From: JAEUPI01 sp046348365
GTDB lineage: Bacteria; Pseudomonadota; Gammaproteobacteria; Burkholderiales; Burkholderiaceae_C
Length of the DNA stretch: 64,000 nucleotides
Assembly: GCA_046348365.1 (NCBI GenBank)
Contig: JAXMEL010000002.1
Span: 62,001 to 126,000 of the forward strand
Reading direction: 5' to 3'
Part shown: positions 26,035 through 39,038 of the stretch, piece by piece
Numbering within the stretch: the first letter of the stretch is position 1
How the letters are laid out: each line of letters opens with the position of its first letter
The notes under the pieces: generated by a model
What the model was told of the DNA's origin: nothing
The model's input: only the letters and a program-made list of their open reading frames with translations
Database searches by the model: none
Translations under genes and position numbers: made by a program

Positions 26035-26718
26035 ATGGTCACCGAGTTTGCGTCGATCGAGGCGGGGCTCGCGCGCGTGCGCGAACTGCGTGCCGATCGG
26101 CTGGCCGACCGCGAGCTCGCGGCCAAGGTCGATGCGATCAAGCGCTTTCAACACGCGCGGCTGCAACGCGACTACATCGCCTGGCTTGCCGACCCGCGCT
26201 ACCGGGCGGCGGCCCGGTTCTTCCTGGAGCATCTCTACGGGCCACATGACTTCACCGCCAGGGATACGCAGTTCGAACGCATCATCCCTGCACTGCGACG
26301 CATGTTGCCCGAGGTCTTCCGCGCCACGGTATCGGCATTGATCGAACTGCATGCGCTGACAGAGGAGATGGACCAAGCCATGGCCCGCTGCCTCGACGGC
26401 CTGGAGCCGGACGCAGCGGCATACGGGCGGGCATGGCGACGCGTGGGCAGACCGGAGGCCCGAGAGCGCCAAGTGGCGCTGATGCTGATCGTCGGCCGCT
26501 CGCTCGACAGGCACACGGGCAATCCTCTTCTGGGCGCCACGCTGCGCGTGATGCGGGGGCCTGCGCACGCGGCGGGGCTGGGCGCACTGCAGGAGTTTCT
26601 CGAGAGCGGATTCCAAGCCTTCAAGGCCATGAAAGGCGCCGAGGAATTCCTGGTGGCCGTGGCGCACAACGAGCGCGCCCAGATCGCCGCGTTGTTCGGT
26701 GCGTCGACCGACCAATGA
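26035..26718 (+). CDS. FFLEELY-motif protein of unknown function
   Basis: A 227-residue, mostly helical soluble protein. Residues 62-68 read FFLEHLY, a variant of the FFLEELY motif used to name a small family found mainly in betaproteobacteria. The region AARFFLEHLYGPHDFTARD and a C-terminal FLESGFQAFKAMKGAEEFL are the most conserved-looking parts. The role is unknown. It is convergent with the rrn operon, and its stop codon overlaps the foot of the shared terminator region. Confidence 0.75.
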   Translation: MVTEFASIEAGLARVRELRADRLADRELAAKVDAIKRFQHARLQRDYIAWLADPRYRAAARFFLEHLYGPHDFTARDTQFERIIPALRRMLPEVFRATVSALIELHALTEEMDQAMARCLDGLEPDAAAYGRAWRRVGRPEARERQVALMLIVGRSLDRHTGNPLLGATLRVMRGPAHAAGLGALQEFLESGFQAFKAMKGAEEFLVAVAHNERAQIAALFGASTDQ

Positions 26719-26750
26719 GAAAAGCCCGACCAATCACTTGGCCGGGCCTT
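26719..26750. terminator. Rho-independent terminator shared by rrn and the FFLEELY gene
   Basis: GCCCG (26724-26728) pairs with CGGGC (26743-26747), then one A-C mismatch, then CCAA with TTGG around a TCAC loop. On the minus strand the stem is followed by TTTTCTC, so it best serves the rrn operon, 12 bp after 5S. The plus-strand copy follows the FFLEELY stop at once but has a weaker T-run. Confidence 0.75.
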
Positions 26751-26761
26751 CTCGAATACTA

Positions 26762-26875
26762 GCCTGACAATGTCCTACTTTCACACGGGAATCCGCACTA
26801 TCATCGGCGCAGAGGCGTTTCACTGTCCTGTTCGGGATGGGAAGGAGTGGGACCACCTCGCTATGGTCATCAGGC
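26762..26875 (-). rRNA. rrf: 5S ribosomal RNA
   Basis: About 114 nt. The ends GCCTGATGACC and TTGTCAGGC pair as the closing helix. The internal stretches GTCCCACTCCTTCCCATCCC and GAACAGGACAGTGAAACGCC are typical of betaproteobacterial 5S. It is the last gene of the rrn operon, 105 bp after 23S. Confidence 0.96.
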
Positions 26876-26969
26876 TTAACTTGTCGCCTACCTGCGCGCG
26901 GCAGATAAGCCAATTCATGGAATCGAATCAGCAGATTGCGTTCTTTGGCATAACCCGTTGACGATCAAC

Positions 26970-29863
<2,894 letters not shown>

Positions 29864-30035
29864 GCCTCGGCACGAGGCATCGTCAAGGACTGCTTGATCC
29901 GTAGATCAATTGAGTATCGCGTTATGCCATTACCGGCCCGGATGGGCCGGCATTTGGTGACGCAATCATAGATTGCCGACGGCACGGTGCACCCGAAGGT
30001 GCTTTCCGTCGGCAACGCTGATTCGACTCTATGAA

Positions 30036-30047
30036 TTGTTAAAGAAC
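30036..30047 (-). promoter_or_regulatory. boxA antitermination element before 23S
   Basis: GTTCTTTAACAA on the minus strand, in the spacer between tRNA-Ala and 23S, matches the boxA recruited by NusB/S10. The spacer from 29851 to 30108 holds no gene. Confidence 0.6.
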
Positions 30048-30108
30048 GACAGCCGATCCATCGATCGCACTGGCAAGGTATCGCGTGAATACCTTGCCGG
30101 TGCGCGAG

Positions 30109-30184
30109 TGGTGGAGGTGAACGGGATCGAACCGATGACCCCCTGCTTGCAAAGCAGGTGCTCTCCCAGCTGAGCTACACCCCC
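30109..30184 (-). tRNA. tRNA-Ala (anticodon TGC)
   Basis: 76 nt including the encoded CCA. The acceptor stem GGGGGTG pairs with CACCTCC. D-loop AGCTCAGCTGGGAGAGC, anticodon loop CTTTGCAAG with TGC at 30149-30151, and TTCGATCC in the T-loop. It lies in the standard 16S-23S spacer position. Confidence 0.97.
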
Positions 30185-30195
30185 GTGGACGATCG

Positions 30196-30272
30196 TGGTG
30201 GGTCTGGTTGGATTCGAACCAACGACCCCCGCCTTATCAAGACGGTGCTCTAACCGACTGAGCTACAGACCC
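30196..30272 (-). tRNA. tRNA-Ile (anticodon GAT)
   Basis: 77 nt including CCA. The acceptor stem GGGTCTG pairs with CAGACCC. D-arm AGCTCAGTCGGTTAGAGC, anticodon loop CTTGATAAG, T-loop GGTTCGAATCC. It is 11 bp upstream of tRNA-Ala in the transcript. Confidence 0.97.
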
Positions 30273-30377
30273 TGATGGATGCGTTCGATTGCACACCCCG
30301 GGCGCCAGCCGACACCACGGGCGGCGTCACATAACACCGGCCCGGACGGCTCACGATTCACTCACTGTCGTCAACTA

Positions 30378-32074
<1,697 letters not shown>

Positions 32075-32079
32075 TTGCT

Positions 32080-32090
32080 TGTTAAAGAGC
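32080..32090 (-). promoter_or_regulatory. boxA of the rrn leader
   Basis: GCTCTTTAACA on the minus strand is nearly identical to the E. coli boxA core. It lies about 45 bp after the promoter -10 and is followed by the 16S stalk arm, the usual order in an rrn leader. Confidence 0.75.
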
Positions 32091-32133
32091 TTCGTCTTGC
32101 GACGCGCCGGTCAGCGACCGGCAAAGAAGCGGA

Positions 32134-32162
32134 AGTATGACACGCAAATTCCGCATCGTCAA
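32134..32162 (-). promoter_or_regulatory. rrn operon promoter
   Basis: TTGACG (32157-32162) and CATACT (32134-32139) are separated by 17 bp, a good sigma-70 pair, with a C/T-rich stretch after the -10. It lies about 190 bp before 16S. Confidence 0.75.
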
Positions 32163-32283
32163 CCACCGTCGATCTGCGCGACTCGCCCTCGAAGCAGGCC
32201 GATACGGCTGAGCCGGGGCAAACGCAGAGCCTGCGACTGTAGCACGGCGTCGGCAGCGCCCGCTCCGCCCGCGCCGCGAACGG

Positions 32284-34056
32284 TCAATGCGGCTTGGCTC
32301 GGTCGGATGCCGCCAACACACGCTCCCAGTCGCGTTGCGGGCTCTCGCTGACAAGGACCGACGGCACACGCGAGGCCAGGCGAACGGCATCGGCACGCAG
32401 GATTCGCTGCTTCACGGCAGCCACCTGCGAGGGGTGCATCGAGAAGCTGCGCAACCCGAACGCGAGCAGCAGTTCGGTGAACGCCACGTCGCCGGCCATC
32501 TCGCCGCACACGCTCACGTTCTTGCCCGCCAAGTTCGCTGCCTCGATCGTTCGAGCAATCAGCTGCAGCACCGCCGGATGCCATGGATCGTAGAGATGAG
32601 CCACCTCCTCGTCGGCACGGTCGATGGCCAGCGTGTACTGAATCAGATCGTTGGTTCCGATCGACACGAAATCCAGGTCGCGCAACATGGCCGTCGCGAT
32701 CATCGCCGCGGCCGGCACCTCGATCATGGCGCCGAGCTCCACCTGGCCACTCGCCACGCCGGCATCGGCCAGCTGCTGCGCCGCCCGCGCCAACGCCTCG
32801 CGCGCCAGGCGCACCTCGGCCAGGTGCGCCACCAGAGGAAGCAGCACGCGAACCTTGCCGAAGGCGCTGGCCCGCAGAATGGCGCGCAGCTGCTGGCGGA
32901 ACATGGCCGGCTCCGCCAGGCTCCAGCGGATGGCCCGCAGACCCAGGGCGGGGTTCAAGGCATGGTCGTGCCGCAGCTCATGGATCGTCATGCGGTCGAG
33001 CGGCTTGTCGGCGCCGATATCGACCGTCCGGATCGTCACCGGCAGCCCCTTCATGGTCTGCACCACGCTGCGATAGGCCTCGAACTGCTCGTCCTCCGAC
33101 GGCAACCCCCCATCGCGGTTCATGAACAGGAACTCGCTGCGGAAAAGGCCCACACCGACGGCCCCGGCATCCAGCGCCACCGGCGCGTCCACGGGCAACT
33201 CGATGTTGGCCAGCAGCTCGACGGCCTGCCCATCGAGCGTGACCGACGGCGTGTGCCGAAGACGATGCAGCTTGGCGCGCTCCAGCTCGCTCTGCCGCTG
33301 GCGGTAGCGGTATTCCTCGAGCACGATCGGTGACGGATCGACGATCACGACTCCGAGATCCCCGTCGATCACGAGCCAATCGTCCTGACGCACCAGGCGG
33401 CTCGCCTCGCGCGCACCGACCACGGCGGGAATGTCCAGGCTGCGCGCCACGATCGCGCTGTGCGACGTGCGACCGCCGACGTCGGTCACGAACCCCGTGA
33501 ACACGCTGCCCTTGAACTGCAGCATGTCGGCCGGCGCGATGTCGTTGGCCACCAGCACCAGCGGATCCTCTCCGGCCCCCTGCACGCCGCGGGCTGCGGC
33601 CGGCACGATGGGCTGCTCCTTCGACATCGCCCGCAGCAGCCGTTCGACCACTTGCTCGAGATCGGCCTTGCGCTCGCGCAGGTACTCGTCGTCCATCTCG
33701 TCGAACTGTCGGGCCATGACCTCGAGCTGCGCCGACAGGGCCCATTCGGCGTTGTAGTGACGGGCGGCGATCCAGTGCTTGGTGGCGCTGGTGAGCGCCT
33801 CGTCGTGCAGCAGCATCAGGTGCACGTCGAGCAGCGCCGGCAACTCCGCCGGTGCCTCGGCCGGCAACTCGCGCTTGAGCAGCGCCAGTTCGGCGGCCAC
33901 GACGTCGCGCGCGTGCCGCAGCCGGTCGATCTCGTGAGCGACCCGCGGTTCGTCGATGAAGTAGTGCGCCACGTCGACCCGGCTCGAGGCCACCAGCACG
34001 GCGCGGCCGATGGCCACGCCACGCGAGACCGGCAATCCGAAGACCTGGATGCTCAC
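32284..34056 (-). CDS. ptsI: PTS phosphoenolpyruvate-protein phosphotransferase (enzyme I)
   Basis: A 590-residue cytoplasmic enzyme that takes phosphate from PEP and passes it to HPr. The active His is H199 in GGRTSHSAI. The C-terminal PEP-binding barrel includes LRAIRWSL-type and GEMAGD motifs. The start is GTG at 34054-34056, giving MSIQVFGLPVSRGVAIGRA. It is the third gene of an EIIA-HPr-EI operon. No PTS permease is present nearby, which suggests a regulatory rather than sugar-uptake PTS. Confidence 0.95.
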   Translation of the reverse strand: MSIQVFGLPVSRGVAIGRAVLVASSRVDVAHYFIDEPRVAHEIDRLRHARDVVAAELALLKRELPAEAPAELPALLDVHLMLLHDEALTSATKHWIAARHYNAEWALSAQLEVMARQFDEMDDEYLRERKADLEQVVERLLRAMSKEQPIVPAAARGVQGAGEDPLVLVANDIAPADMLQFKGSVFTGFVTDVGGRTSHSAIVARSLDIPAVVGAREASRLVRQDDWLVIDGDLGVVIVDPSPIVLEEYRYRQRQSELERAKLHRLRHTPSVTLDGQAVELLANIELPVDAPVALDAGAVGVGLFRSEFLFMNRDGGLPSEDEQFEAYRSVVQTMKGLPVTIRTVDIGADKPLDRMTIHELRHDHALNPALGLRAIRWSLAEPAMFRQQLRAILRASAFGKVRVLLPLVAHLAEVRLAREALARAAQQLADAGVASGQVELGAMIEVPAAAMIATAMLRDLDFVSIGTNDLIQYTLAIDRADEEVAHLYDPWHPAVLQLIARTIEAANLAGKNVSVCGEMAGDVAFTELLLAFGLRSFSMHPSQVAAVKQRILRADAVRLASRVPSVLVSESPQRDWERVLAASDRAKPH

Positions 34057-34093
34057 GAAACGAATCCGTCCTGATGGATGTGGCGCCCCTGCG

Positions 34094-34363
34094 TCACTGA
34101 CCTTCGCCGAACTTGTCGTTGACCAGCGCCACGATCGCGTCGACCGCCGATTGCTCGTCGGGCCCCTCGACCTCGAGGTCGACCTCCGAGCCCATGCCCG
34201 CCGCGAGCATCATCACGCCCATGATGCTCTTGGCATTGACGCGTCGACCGCTGCGCGACAGATGGACCTCGCTCGCGAAGCTGCTGGCGAGCTTGGTCAG
34301 CTTGGCCGACGCACGGGCATGCAGGCCGAGCTTGTTGTTGATCGTGAATGCCGTCTTGATCAT
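34094..34363 (-). CDS. ptsH: HPr phosphocarrier protein
   Basis: An 89-residue protein carrying phosphate from EI to EIIA. The phosphorylated His is H15 in LGLHARAS. Ser46 in AKSIMGV matches the regulatory site used by HPr kinase in bacteria that have one; no kinase gene is in this window. It lies 20 bp after the EIIA gene and 37 bp before ptsI. Confidence 0.95.
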   Translation of the reverse strand: MIKTAFTINNKLGLHARASAKLTKLASSFASEVHLSRSGRRVNAKSIMGVMMLAAGMGSEVDLEVEGPDEQSAVDAIVALVNDKFGEGQ

Positions 34364-34383
34364 GTTGCGTCGATTGCAATGGC

Positions 34384-34779
34384 CTAACCTTCGGGCCGAG
34401 TGGTGGGCAGTTGCATCACGCCCTGGATCCCGCCGGCCACCGCGCGCTCGGTCAGTTCGTTCAAGGGCAGGTGCCGATAGCCGAGGGCACGCCACAGCAT
34501 CGGCACGTTGACGCCCGCCACGACGCGCACCTGGGCATCGTCGGCCAGCTTCAGCGCCACGTTGCACGGCGTCCCGCCGAAGGCGTCGGTCAGCACCAGC
34601 AAGTCGGGATCACGCACCTGCGCGGCCAGCTCGCGCGCGACCGTCGCCAGCGTCTCGGGCGATGCATCGCTGGCGACGTCGAGCGCCGCCAGGCGCGACT
34701 CGCCCGGGAACACATGTGCGGCGACGGCTTTCAGCGTCGACGCCAGCGGCGCGTGGGCAACGATCAGAAGGCCTGCCAT
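34384..34779 (-). CDS. Mannose-family PTS EIIA component
   Basis: A 131-residue single-domain EIIA of the mannose/sorbose class. The phosphorylatable His is H9 in IVAHAPLAS, and TDAFGGTPCN is the conserved substrate-loop motif. Stand-alone proteins of this type with HPr and EI are common in betaproteobacteria and are thought to sense PEP/carbon status. It is the first gene of the operon. Confidence 0.92.
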   Translation of the reverse strand: MAGLLIVAHAPLASTLKAVAAHVFPGESRLAALDVASDASPETLATVARELAAQVRDPDLLVLTDAFGGTPCNVALKLADDAQVRVVAGVNVPMLWRALGYRHLPLNELTERAVAGGIQGVMQLPTTRPEG

Positions 34780-35106
34780 GGATCGATCGGTTTGCGGCCG
34801 ATTATCCGTGGTGCGAAGCCAGTGCCATGCGCCGCCTCACGGACGCACCTGCAGCCCGCCGAGAAAGGCGTCGACAGCCCCCGCGCCGGGGTTCGGCCAG
34901 CAGGGCCGCCAGCGCAAGCGCCCGGCTCCCCATCGTGCGCCGACTGTGTCCAGCCCCCCTCACCTCGATGGCACCTGTGACGCACTGCACGGGCCACAAG
35001 GTCGCCGACTTCGCGTGCCCCGCGCACATGGGATCGACCGTCGGCGACTGCAACGTGACGATCGTTCGCGTACCCATCGATCAACCGCAACGCTACGGCT
35101 CTCGTC
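34780..35106. other. Intergenic region between divergent EIIA and pseudokinase genes
   Basis: A 327-bp spacer. The left end carries the probable pts promoter. I saw no RNA gene or recognisable protein. Short open frames here have no family features. Confidence 0.5.
34801..34828 (-). promoter_or_regulatory. Probable promoter of the EIIA-ptsH-ptsI operon
   Basis: GATAAT (34801-34806, five of six to consensus) with ATGGCA (34823-34828, four of six) at a 16-bp spacing. It would start transcription about 15 bp before the EIIA ATG. Confidence 0.45.
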
Positions 35107-36282
35107 ATGGATCTATCCGAACTTCACCCCACTCGCACTGCCGGCGACGCCTTCGCGCCGCCCGGTTCGTCCGGCACGCCGAGCGATCAGGGTTGGAGCG
35201 TCGCGTCGCAGGTCGGCGTCGAGATCGCCACGACGCTCACCTCGGCGCTCGACCGCATGCTGGAGCTGCAGCGCACGGGCGCCATCGACCGCCAGGGCTT
35301 GAGCACCTTGATCGACGAGGTCAGGCACGCGCGTCGCACGAGCTTCGTTGCGCAGCAGCTGGGCCGGCTGGCCCGCGGCGGCATCCAGCAGCAGCACGAG
35401 GCGGTGGCCGTGGCCCAGATCCTGGCCGAGGTCGCGGCGCAGCACGAAACCGCATTGGCCGCCCACGGCATCGCGCTGCGCCAGTCGGTCAAGCCGGTCG
35501 AGGTCGTCGTCGATGCCTCGTTGCTCGCGAGCTTCGTCCACGCCGTGCTCGATTGGGCGGAGCGGCACGCGCGCACCGCCGTCGAACTGCGGCTGGATAC
35601 GCAGGGCTGGCCCGCGATGGCGCGGCTGCGCTGCCGCTTCGGGCATGTGCCGACCGACCAGGCCGATCAGGCGATCGCATCGACCAGCGCTGCGCCGCCG
35701 GGCGAGTTGACGCACGTGGACGAGCTCGATTGCCTGTGGTGGCGACTGGTGCAACACCTCGCCACCACGATGCAGCTCAAGCTGAGCCGCAACGACACCG
35801 CGGCGACCACCTCGCTGACTGTGGAGTTCCCTCACACCACCAACGACACGCTGGAGGGCGCAACCTCGTTCGAGATCGACACCGGATTCGCGATGTCGGG
35901 CGACTCGCGGCCGCTGCTCGGCAGCCATGTGCTGGTGATCGCGGCGCGACGCGAGGTGCGCAACCAGGTGCGCGAGGCCGTCGCCCACATGGGGCTGATG
36001 CTCGACTTCGTGACCTCGATCGAAGCCGCGCTCGAGTTCTGCCAGCAGGGCCTGCCGCACGCCATCATCTACGAAGCCGGACTCGGCGATCGCAGCCTCG
36101 CGCGCCTGCGCCAGGAAGCGTCGCAATCAGGCCGCACGCTGGCCTGGATCGAGATCGCCGAGCAAGGCGAGGGCTTCGAGGTGTCGACGCTCGGCAATGT
36201 CTCGCTGGCCCGTGTCGGCCGCGAGGCCATTGCCGCCTCGCTGCCGTCGGCGCTGATGTTCGAGCTGGCGCGCGCCGAATAG
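35107..36282 (+). CDS. Pseudokinase-pseudoreceiver-like protein
   Basis: A 391-residue soluble protein. Residues about 30-255 follow the helix pattern of a histidine-kinase core: a two-helix region with SLxxLIDEVRHARRTSF-like sequence, then a HATPase-like region. That region lacks a clear N-box and has no DxGxG. Residues about 275-390 have the strand pattern of a receiver (HVLVIAARREVRN, then HAIIYEAGLGD), but the phosphorylated Asp position is not Asp. I infer a degenerate signalling fusion. It is divergent from the PTS operon and ends 9 bp before the convergent DUF4197 gene. Confidence 0.6.
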   Translation: MDLSELHPTRTAGDAFAPPGSSGTPSDQGWSVASQVGVEIATTLTSALDRMLELQRTGAIDRQGLSTLIDEVRHARRTSFVAQQLGRLARGGIQQQHEAVAVAQILAEVAAQHETALAAHGIALRQSVKPVEVVVDASLLASFVHAVLDWAERHARTAVELRLDTQGWPAMARLRCRFGHVPTDQADQAIASTSAAPPGELTHVDELDCLWWRLVQHLATTMQLKLSRNDTAATTSLTVEFPHTTNDTLEGATSFEIDTGFAMSGDSRPLLGSHVLVIAARREVRNQVREAVAHMGLMLDFVTSIEAALEFCQQGLPHAIIYEAGLGDRSLARLRQEASQSGRTLAWIEIAEQGEGFEVSTLGNVSLARVGREAIAASLPSALMFELARAE

Positions 36283-36291
36283 TCCGGCGGC

Positions 36292-37011
36292 TCAGCCGCC
36301 GAACACCTTGCGCAGGATCGCGCTGCCGGTGCCGATCGGATCCTGGCGGATCTTGCGCTCCTCCTCGCCGATCATCAGGTACAGCCCGTCGAGGGACTTG
36401 CCGGTCACGTAGCGCTGCAGGTTCGCGTCGTTGCCCTTGACGAACCCGAGCTGGCTGGCCCGACCGGCGAGCGCGTTGTACTTCTCGGCCAGCGACACGC
36501 GTTCGGTGGCGCGTGTGACGATCGGCAGGAACTTCTCGGTCAGCGGCGAGCGCGTCTTGCCGGCGAAATAGTCGGTCACCGAGGTCTCGTTGCCGCGAAC
36601 GATCTTCACCGCGTCGTCGGCCGTGATGGCCTTGGCGGCCTTCACGAGGATGGGCTTGGCCTCCGGCACGGCCAGCTCCGCCGCGCGGTTCATCGACACC
36701 ACCAGCTCGTCGACGCGCTTGCCCTGCCCCACCGCATTCAGCAGCTTGGCGGCCTCGTCGAGAAACTTGGGCAGCGGGATGCGCACCTTCGGATTGCCGA
36801 GGAAACCGTCGGTGCGCCCGAGCAGGCCGACCGCCGACACGGCGCCGCGCTCCAGCGCGGTGCGGATGCCGGCCGTGGCATCGGCCTGGCTCAACAGCCC
36901 GGCGCGGGCAGGAAGAACCCACCAGCAGCCCGTGCAGGCCAACGCCGGGCCGGCCATTCGCACCAGGGCCCGGCGGCGACTCGACGGCAGAGATGGTGGT
37001 TCAAATCGCAT
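36292..37011 (-). CDS. DUF4197 exported protein
   Basis: A 239-residue protein with an N-terminal export signal: SSRRRALVRMAG, a hydrophobic stretch, then LPARAG. The consecutive arginines could be a Tat signal. The mature part matches DUF4197 (ALERGAVSAVGLLGRTDGFLGN, KVRIPLP, GLYLMIGEEERKIRQDP). The function is unknown. The ATG at 37009-37011 overlaps the lipA end by 11 nt, so it is probably co-translated with lipA. Confidence 0.8.
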   Translation of the reverse strand: MRFEPPSLPSSRRRALVRMAGPALACTGCWWVLPARAGLLSQADATAGIRTALERGAVSAVGLLGRTDGFLGNPKVRIPLPKFLDEAAKLLNAVGQGKRVDELVVSMNRAAELAVPEAKPILVKAAKAITADDAVKIVRGNETSVTDYFAGKTRSPLTEKFLPIVTRATERVSLAEKYNALAGRASQLGFVKGNDANLQRYVTGKSLDGLYLMIGEEERKIRQDPIGTGSAILRKVFGG

Positions 37012-37987
37012 GCGCAACTCCCGCCTGCGCGGCCTGCCGATCCGCGTGATAGCTCGATCGCACCAGGGCCCCCACCGCCGCGTGCGAGAAGCCCATCGCA
37101 CGCGCCTGCTGCTCGAACAGGCCGAAGGTGTCGGGATGCACGTAGCGCAGCACCGGCAGATGGTGCCCCGAGGGTGCGAGGTATTGCCCGATCGTGAGCA
37201 TGTCGATGCCGTGCGCGCGCATGTCGCGCATCACGGCGAGGATCTCGTCGTCGGTTTCGCCCAGCCCGACCATCAGCCCGCTCTTGGTGGGAATGTTCGG
37301 GAACAGGGCCTTGAAGCGCTTCAGCAGTTCGAGCGACACCTGGTAGTCGGAGCCGGGCCGGGCCCGCTTGTACAGGCGCGGCACGGTTTCGAGGTTGTGG
37401 TTCATCACGTCGGGCGGCGCCGCTTGCAGCTCCTGCAGTGCGCGGTCCGTGCGACCGCGGAAATCGGGCGTCAGGATCTCGATGCGCGTGGCCGGCGACA
37501 GCGCGCGCACCTGCCGGATGCACTCGGCGAAGTGCCCCGCGCCGCCATCGCGCAGGTCGTCGCGGTCGACGCTCGTGATCACCACGTACTTGAGCTTCAG
37601 CGCCGCGATCGTCCGTGCCAGGTTAAGAGGCTCCTCGGCATCGAGCGGGTCGGGCCGGCCGTGGCCCACGTCGCAGAACGGGCAGCGGCGGGTGCACTTG
37701 TCGCCCATGATCATGAACGTGGCGGTGCCGTGGCCGAAGCATTCGCCGATGTTGGGGCACGAGGCCTCTTCGCACACCGTGTGCAGCTTGTGATCGCGCA
37801 GGATCTGCTTGATCTCGTAGAAGCGCGTCGAGGGCGACCCGGCCTTCACGCGGATCCATCCCGGCTTCTTCAGCGTCGGCGCTGCGACCACCTTGATCGG
37901 GATGCGCGCGGTCTTGGCCTGCGACTTCTGCTTGGCCGCGGGGTCGTAGCCCTTGGCTGAGGTGTGAGGGGACGGATCGTCGGACAT
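37001..37987 (-). CDS. lipA: Lipoyl synthase
   Basis: A 328-residue radical SAM enzyme that inserts two sulfurs into octanoyl groups to make lipoate. Both iron-sulfur sites are visible: the auxiliary cluster C72, C77, C83 (CEEASCPNIGEC) and the radical SAM cluster C98, C102, C105 (CTRRCPFC). It follows lipB after 28 bp, the usual partner that supplies the octanoyl group. Confidence 0.97.
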   Translation of the reverse strand: MSDDPSPHTSAKGYDPAAKQKSQAKTARIPIKVVAAPTLKKPGWIRVKAGSPSTRFYEIKQILRDHKLHTVCEEASCPNIGECFGHGTATFMIMGDKCTRRCPFCDVGHGRPDPLDAEEPLNLARTIAALKLKYVVITSVDRDDLRDGGAGHFAECIRQVRALSPATRIEILTPDFRGRTDRALQELQAAPPDVMNHNLETVPRLYKRARPGSDYQVSLELLKRFKALFPNIPTKSGLMVGLGETDDEILAVMRDMRAHGIDMLTIGQYLAPSGHHLPVLRYVHPDTFGLFEQQARAMGFSHAAVGALVRSSYHADRQAAQAGVAHAI

Positions 37988-38015
37988 CGTGAACCTCGCG
38001 CGGCGCGGCGCCCGC

Positions 38016-38690
38016 TCAGGGGCTGAGCAGTTCGCTCAAACGCTGCCCCAGCTGCCGGGCGATCGTCTCCCACGTCGCGTCGATGCCCAGTGTAGCCAGA
38101 TCGACCGTCGCCAGCCCGGCATAGCCGCAGGGGTTGATGGCCTCGAAAGGGCTCAGATCCATCGCCACGTTGAGCGCCACGCCGTGATACGTGCAGTGGT
38201 TGCTGATCTTCACGCCCAGCGCCGCGATCTTGGCCAGGCCGTCGAAGGCCTTTGCCGCAGCCGCGCCGGCAGGCAGCGGCGCGAGCCCGAACGGATCGTC
38301 GCGTCGCACATAGATGCCGGGCGCGCCGGCCACGCGGTGGCCGGTCACGCCGTGCAGGGCCAGCACGTCGAGCACCGCGCGCTCGAGCCGGAACACGTAT
38401 TCCTTGACGTAGATGCCCAGGCGCCGCAGGTCGACGAGCGGGTAGGCCACCACCTGCCCCGGCCCGTGATAGGTGATCTGGCCGCCGCGATCGGTGCGCA
38501 CGCAGGCGATCTCGCTCGCGCGCAGCAGATGCTCGGCCCTGCCGGCAATGCCCTGCGTGTAGACCGGCGGGTGCTCCACCAGCCAGAGTTCGTCGGCGGT
38601 CTGCGCGTCGCGCTCCAGCGTGAAGGCCCGCATCGCGCGCCACGTGGGCGCGTACTCGCGCCGACCCAACATGTGGATGCGCATCGACAT
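38016..38690 (-). CDS. lipB: Octanoyl-[acyl carrier protein]:protein octanoyltransferase
   Basis: A 224-residue enzyme that moves octanoate from ACP to lipoyl domains. The catalytic pair is K161 (LGVKISNHC) and C188 (NPCGYAG). RGGQITYHGPGQVVAYP is the conserved core. It is 38 bp after ybeD. Confidence 0.96.
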   Translation of the reverse strand: MSMRIHMLGRREYAPTWRAMRAFTLERDAQTADELWLVEHPPVYTQGIAGRAEHLLRASEIACVRTDRGGQITYHGPGQVVAYPLVDLRRLGIYVKEYVFRLERAVLDVLALHGVTGHRVAGAPGIYVRRDDPFGLAPLPAGAAAAKAFDGLAKIAALGVKISNHCTYHGVALNVAMDLSPFEAINPCGYAGLATVDLATLGIDATWETIARQLGQRLSELLSP

Positions 38691-38728
38691 CGTGGTTTCG
38701 AAACGCAGCCGGCGCCGACGCGCACGGG

Positions 38729-39004
38729 CTACAGCACCACCTTGACCATCGGATGCGTCGACAAGGTGCGGTACAGCTCGTCGAGCTGCTCGCGGCTGGT
38801 GGCGGTGACGGTGATCGTGATGCCGAGGTAGTTGCCGCCGCTGCTCGGCCGCAGCTCGACCGTCGACGCGTCGAAGGTCGGATCGAAGCGGCGCGCCACG
38901 TCGACGATGGCCTCGACGAAACCGTCGACGCGCGCGCCCATCACCTTGATCGGGAAGGCGCTCGGGTACTCGATCAGCGAGGGTTTGTCAGGCGGTGTGT
39001 TCAT
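38729..39004 (-). CDS. ybeD: YbeD-like protein (DUF493)
   Basis: A 91-residue protein of the DUF493 family with an ACT-like ferredoxin fold. The start MNTPPDKPSLIEYPSAFPIK and the motif SSGGNYLGITITVTATS match the family. It commonly sits beside lipB, as here. A regulatory role in lipoylation has been proposed but not established. Confidence 0.9.
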   Translation of the reverse strand: MNTPPDKPSLIEYPSAFPIKVMGARVDGFVEAIVDVARRFDPTFDASTVELRPSSGGNYLGITITVTATSREQLDELYRTLSTHPMVKVVL

Positions 39005-39038
39005 GCTGGCCGCCGTGCGGCGCCTCGGCCGGACCCGC

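Noticed and set aside
34764..35108. A 114-codon minus-strand open frame upstream of the EIIA gene
   Set aside because: It overlaps the probable pts promoter, has Arg/Gly/His-rich composition typical of chance frames, and shows no family motif.
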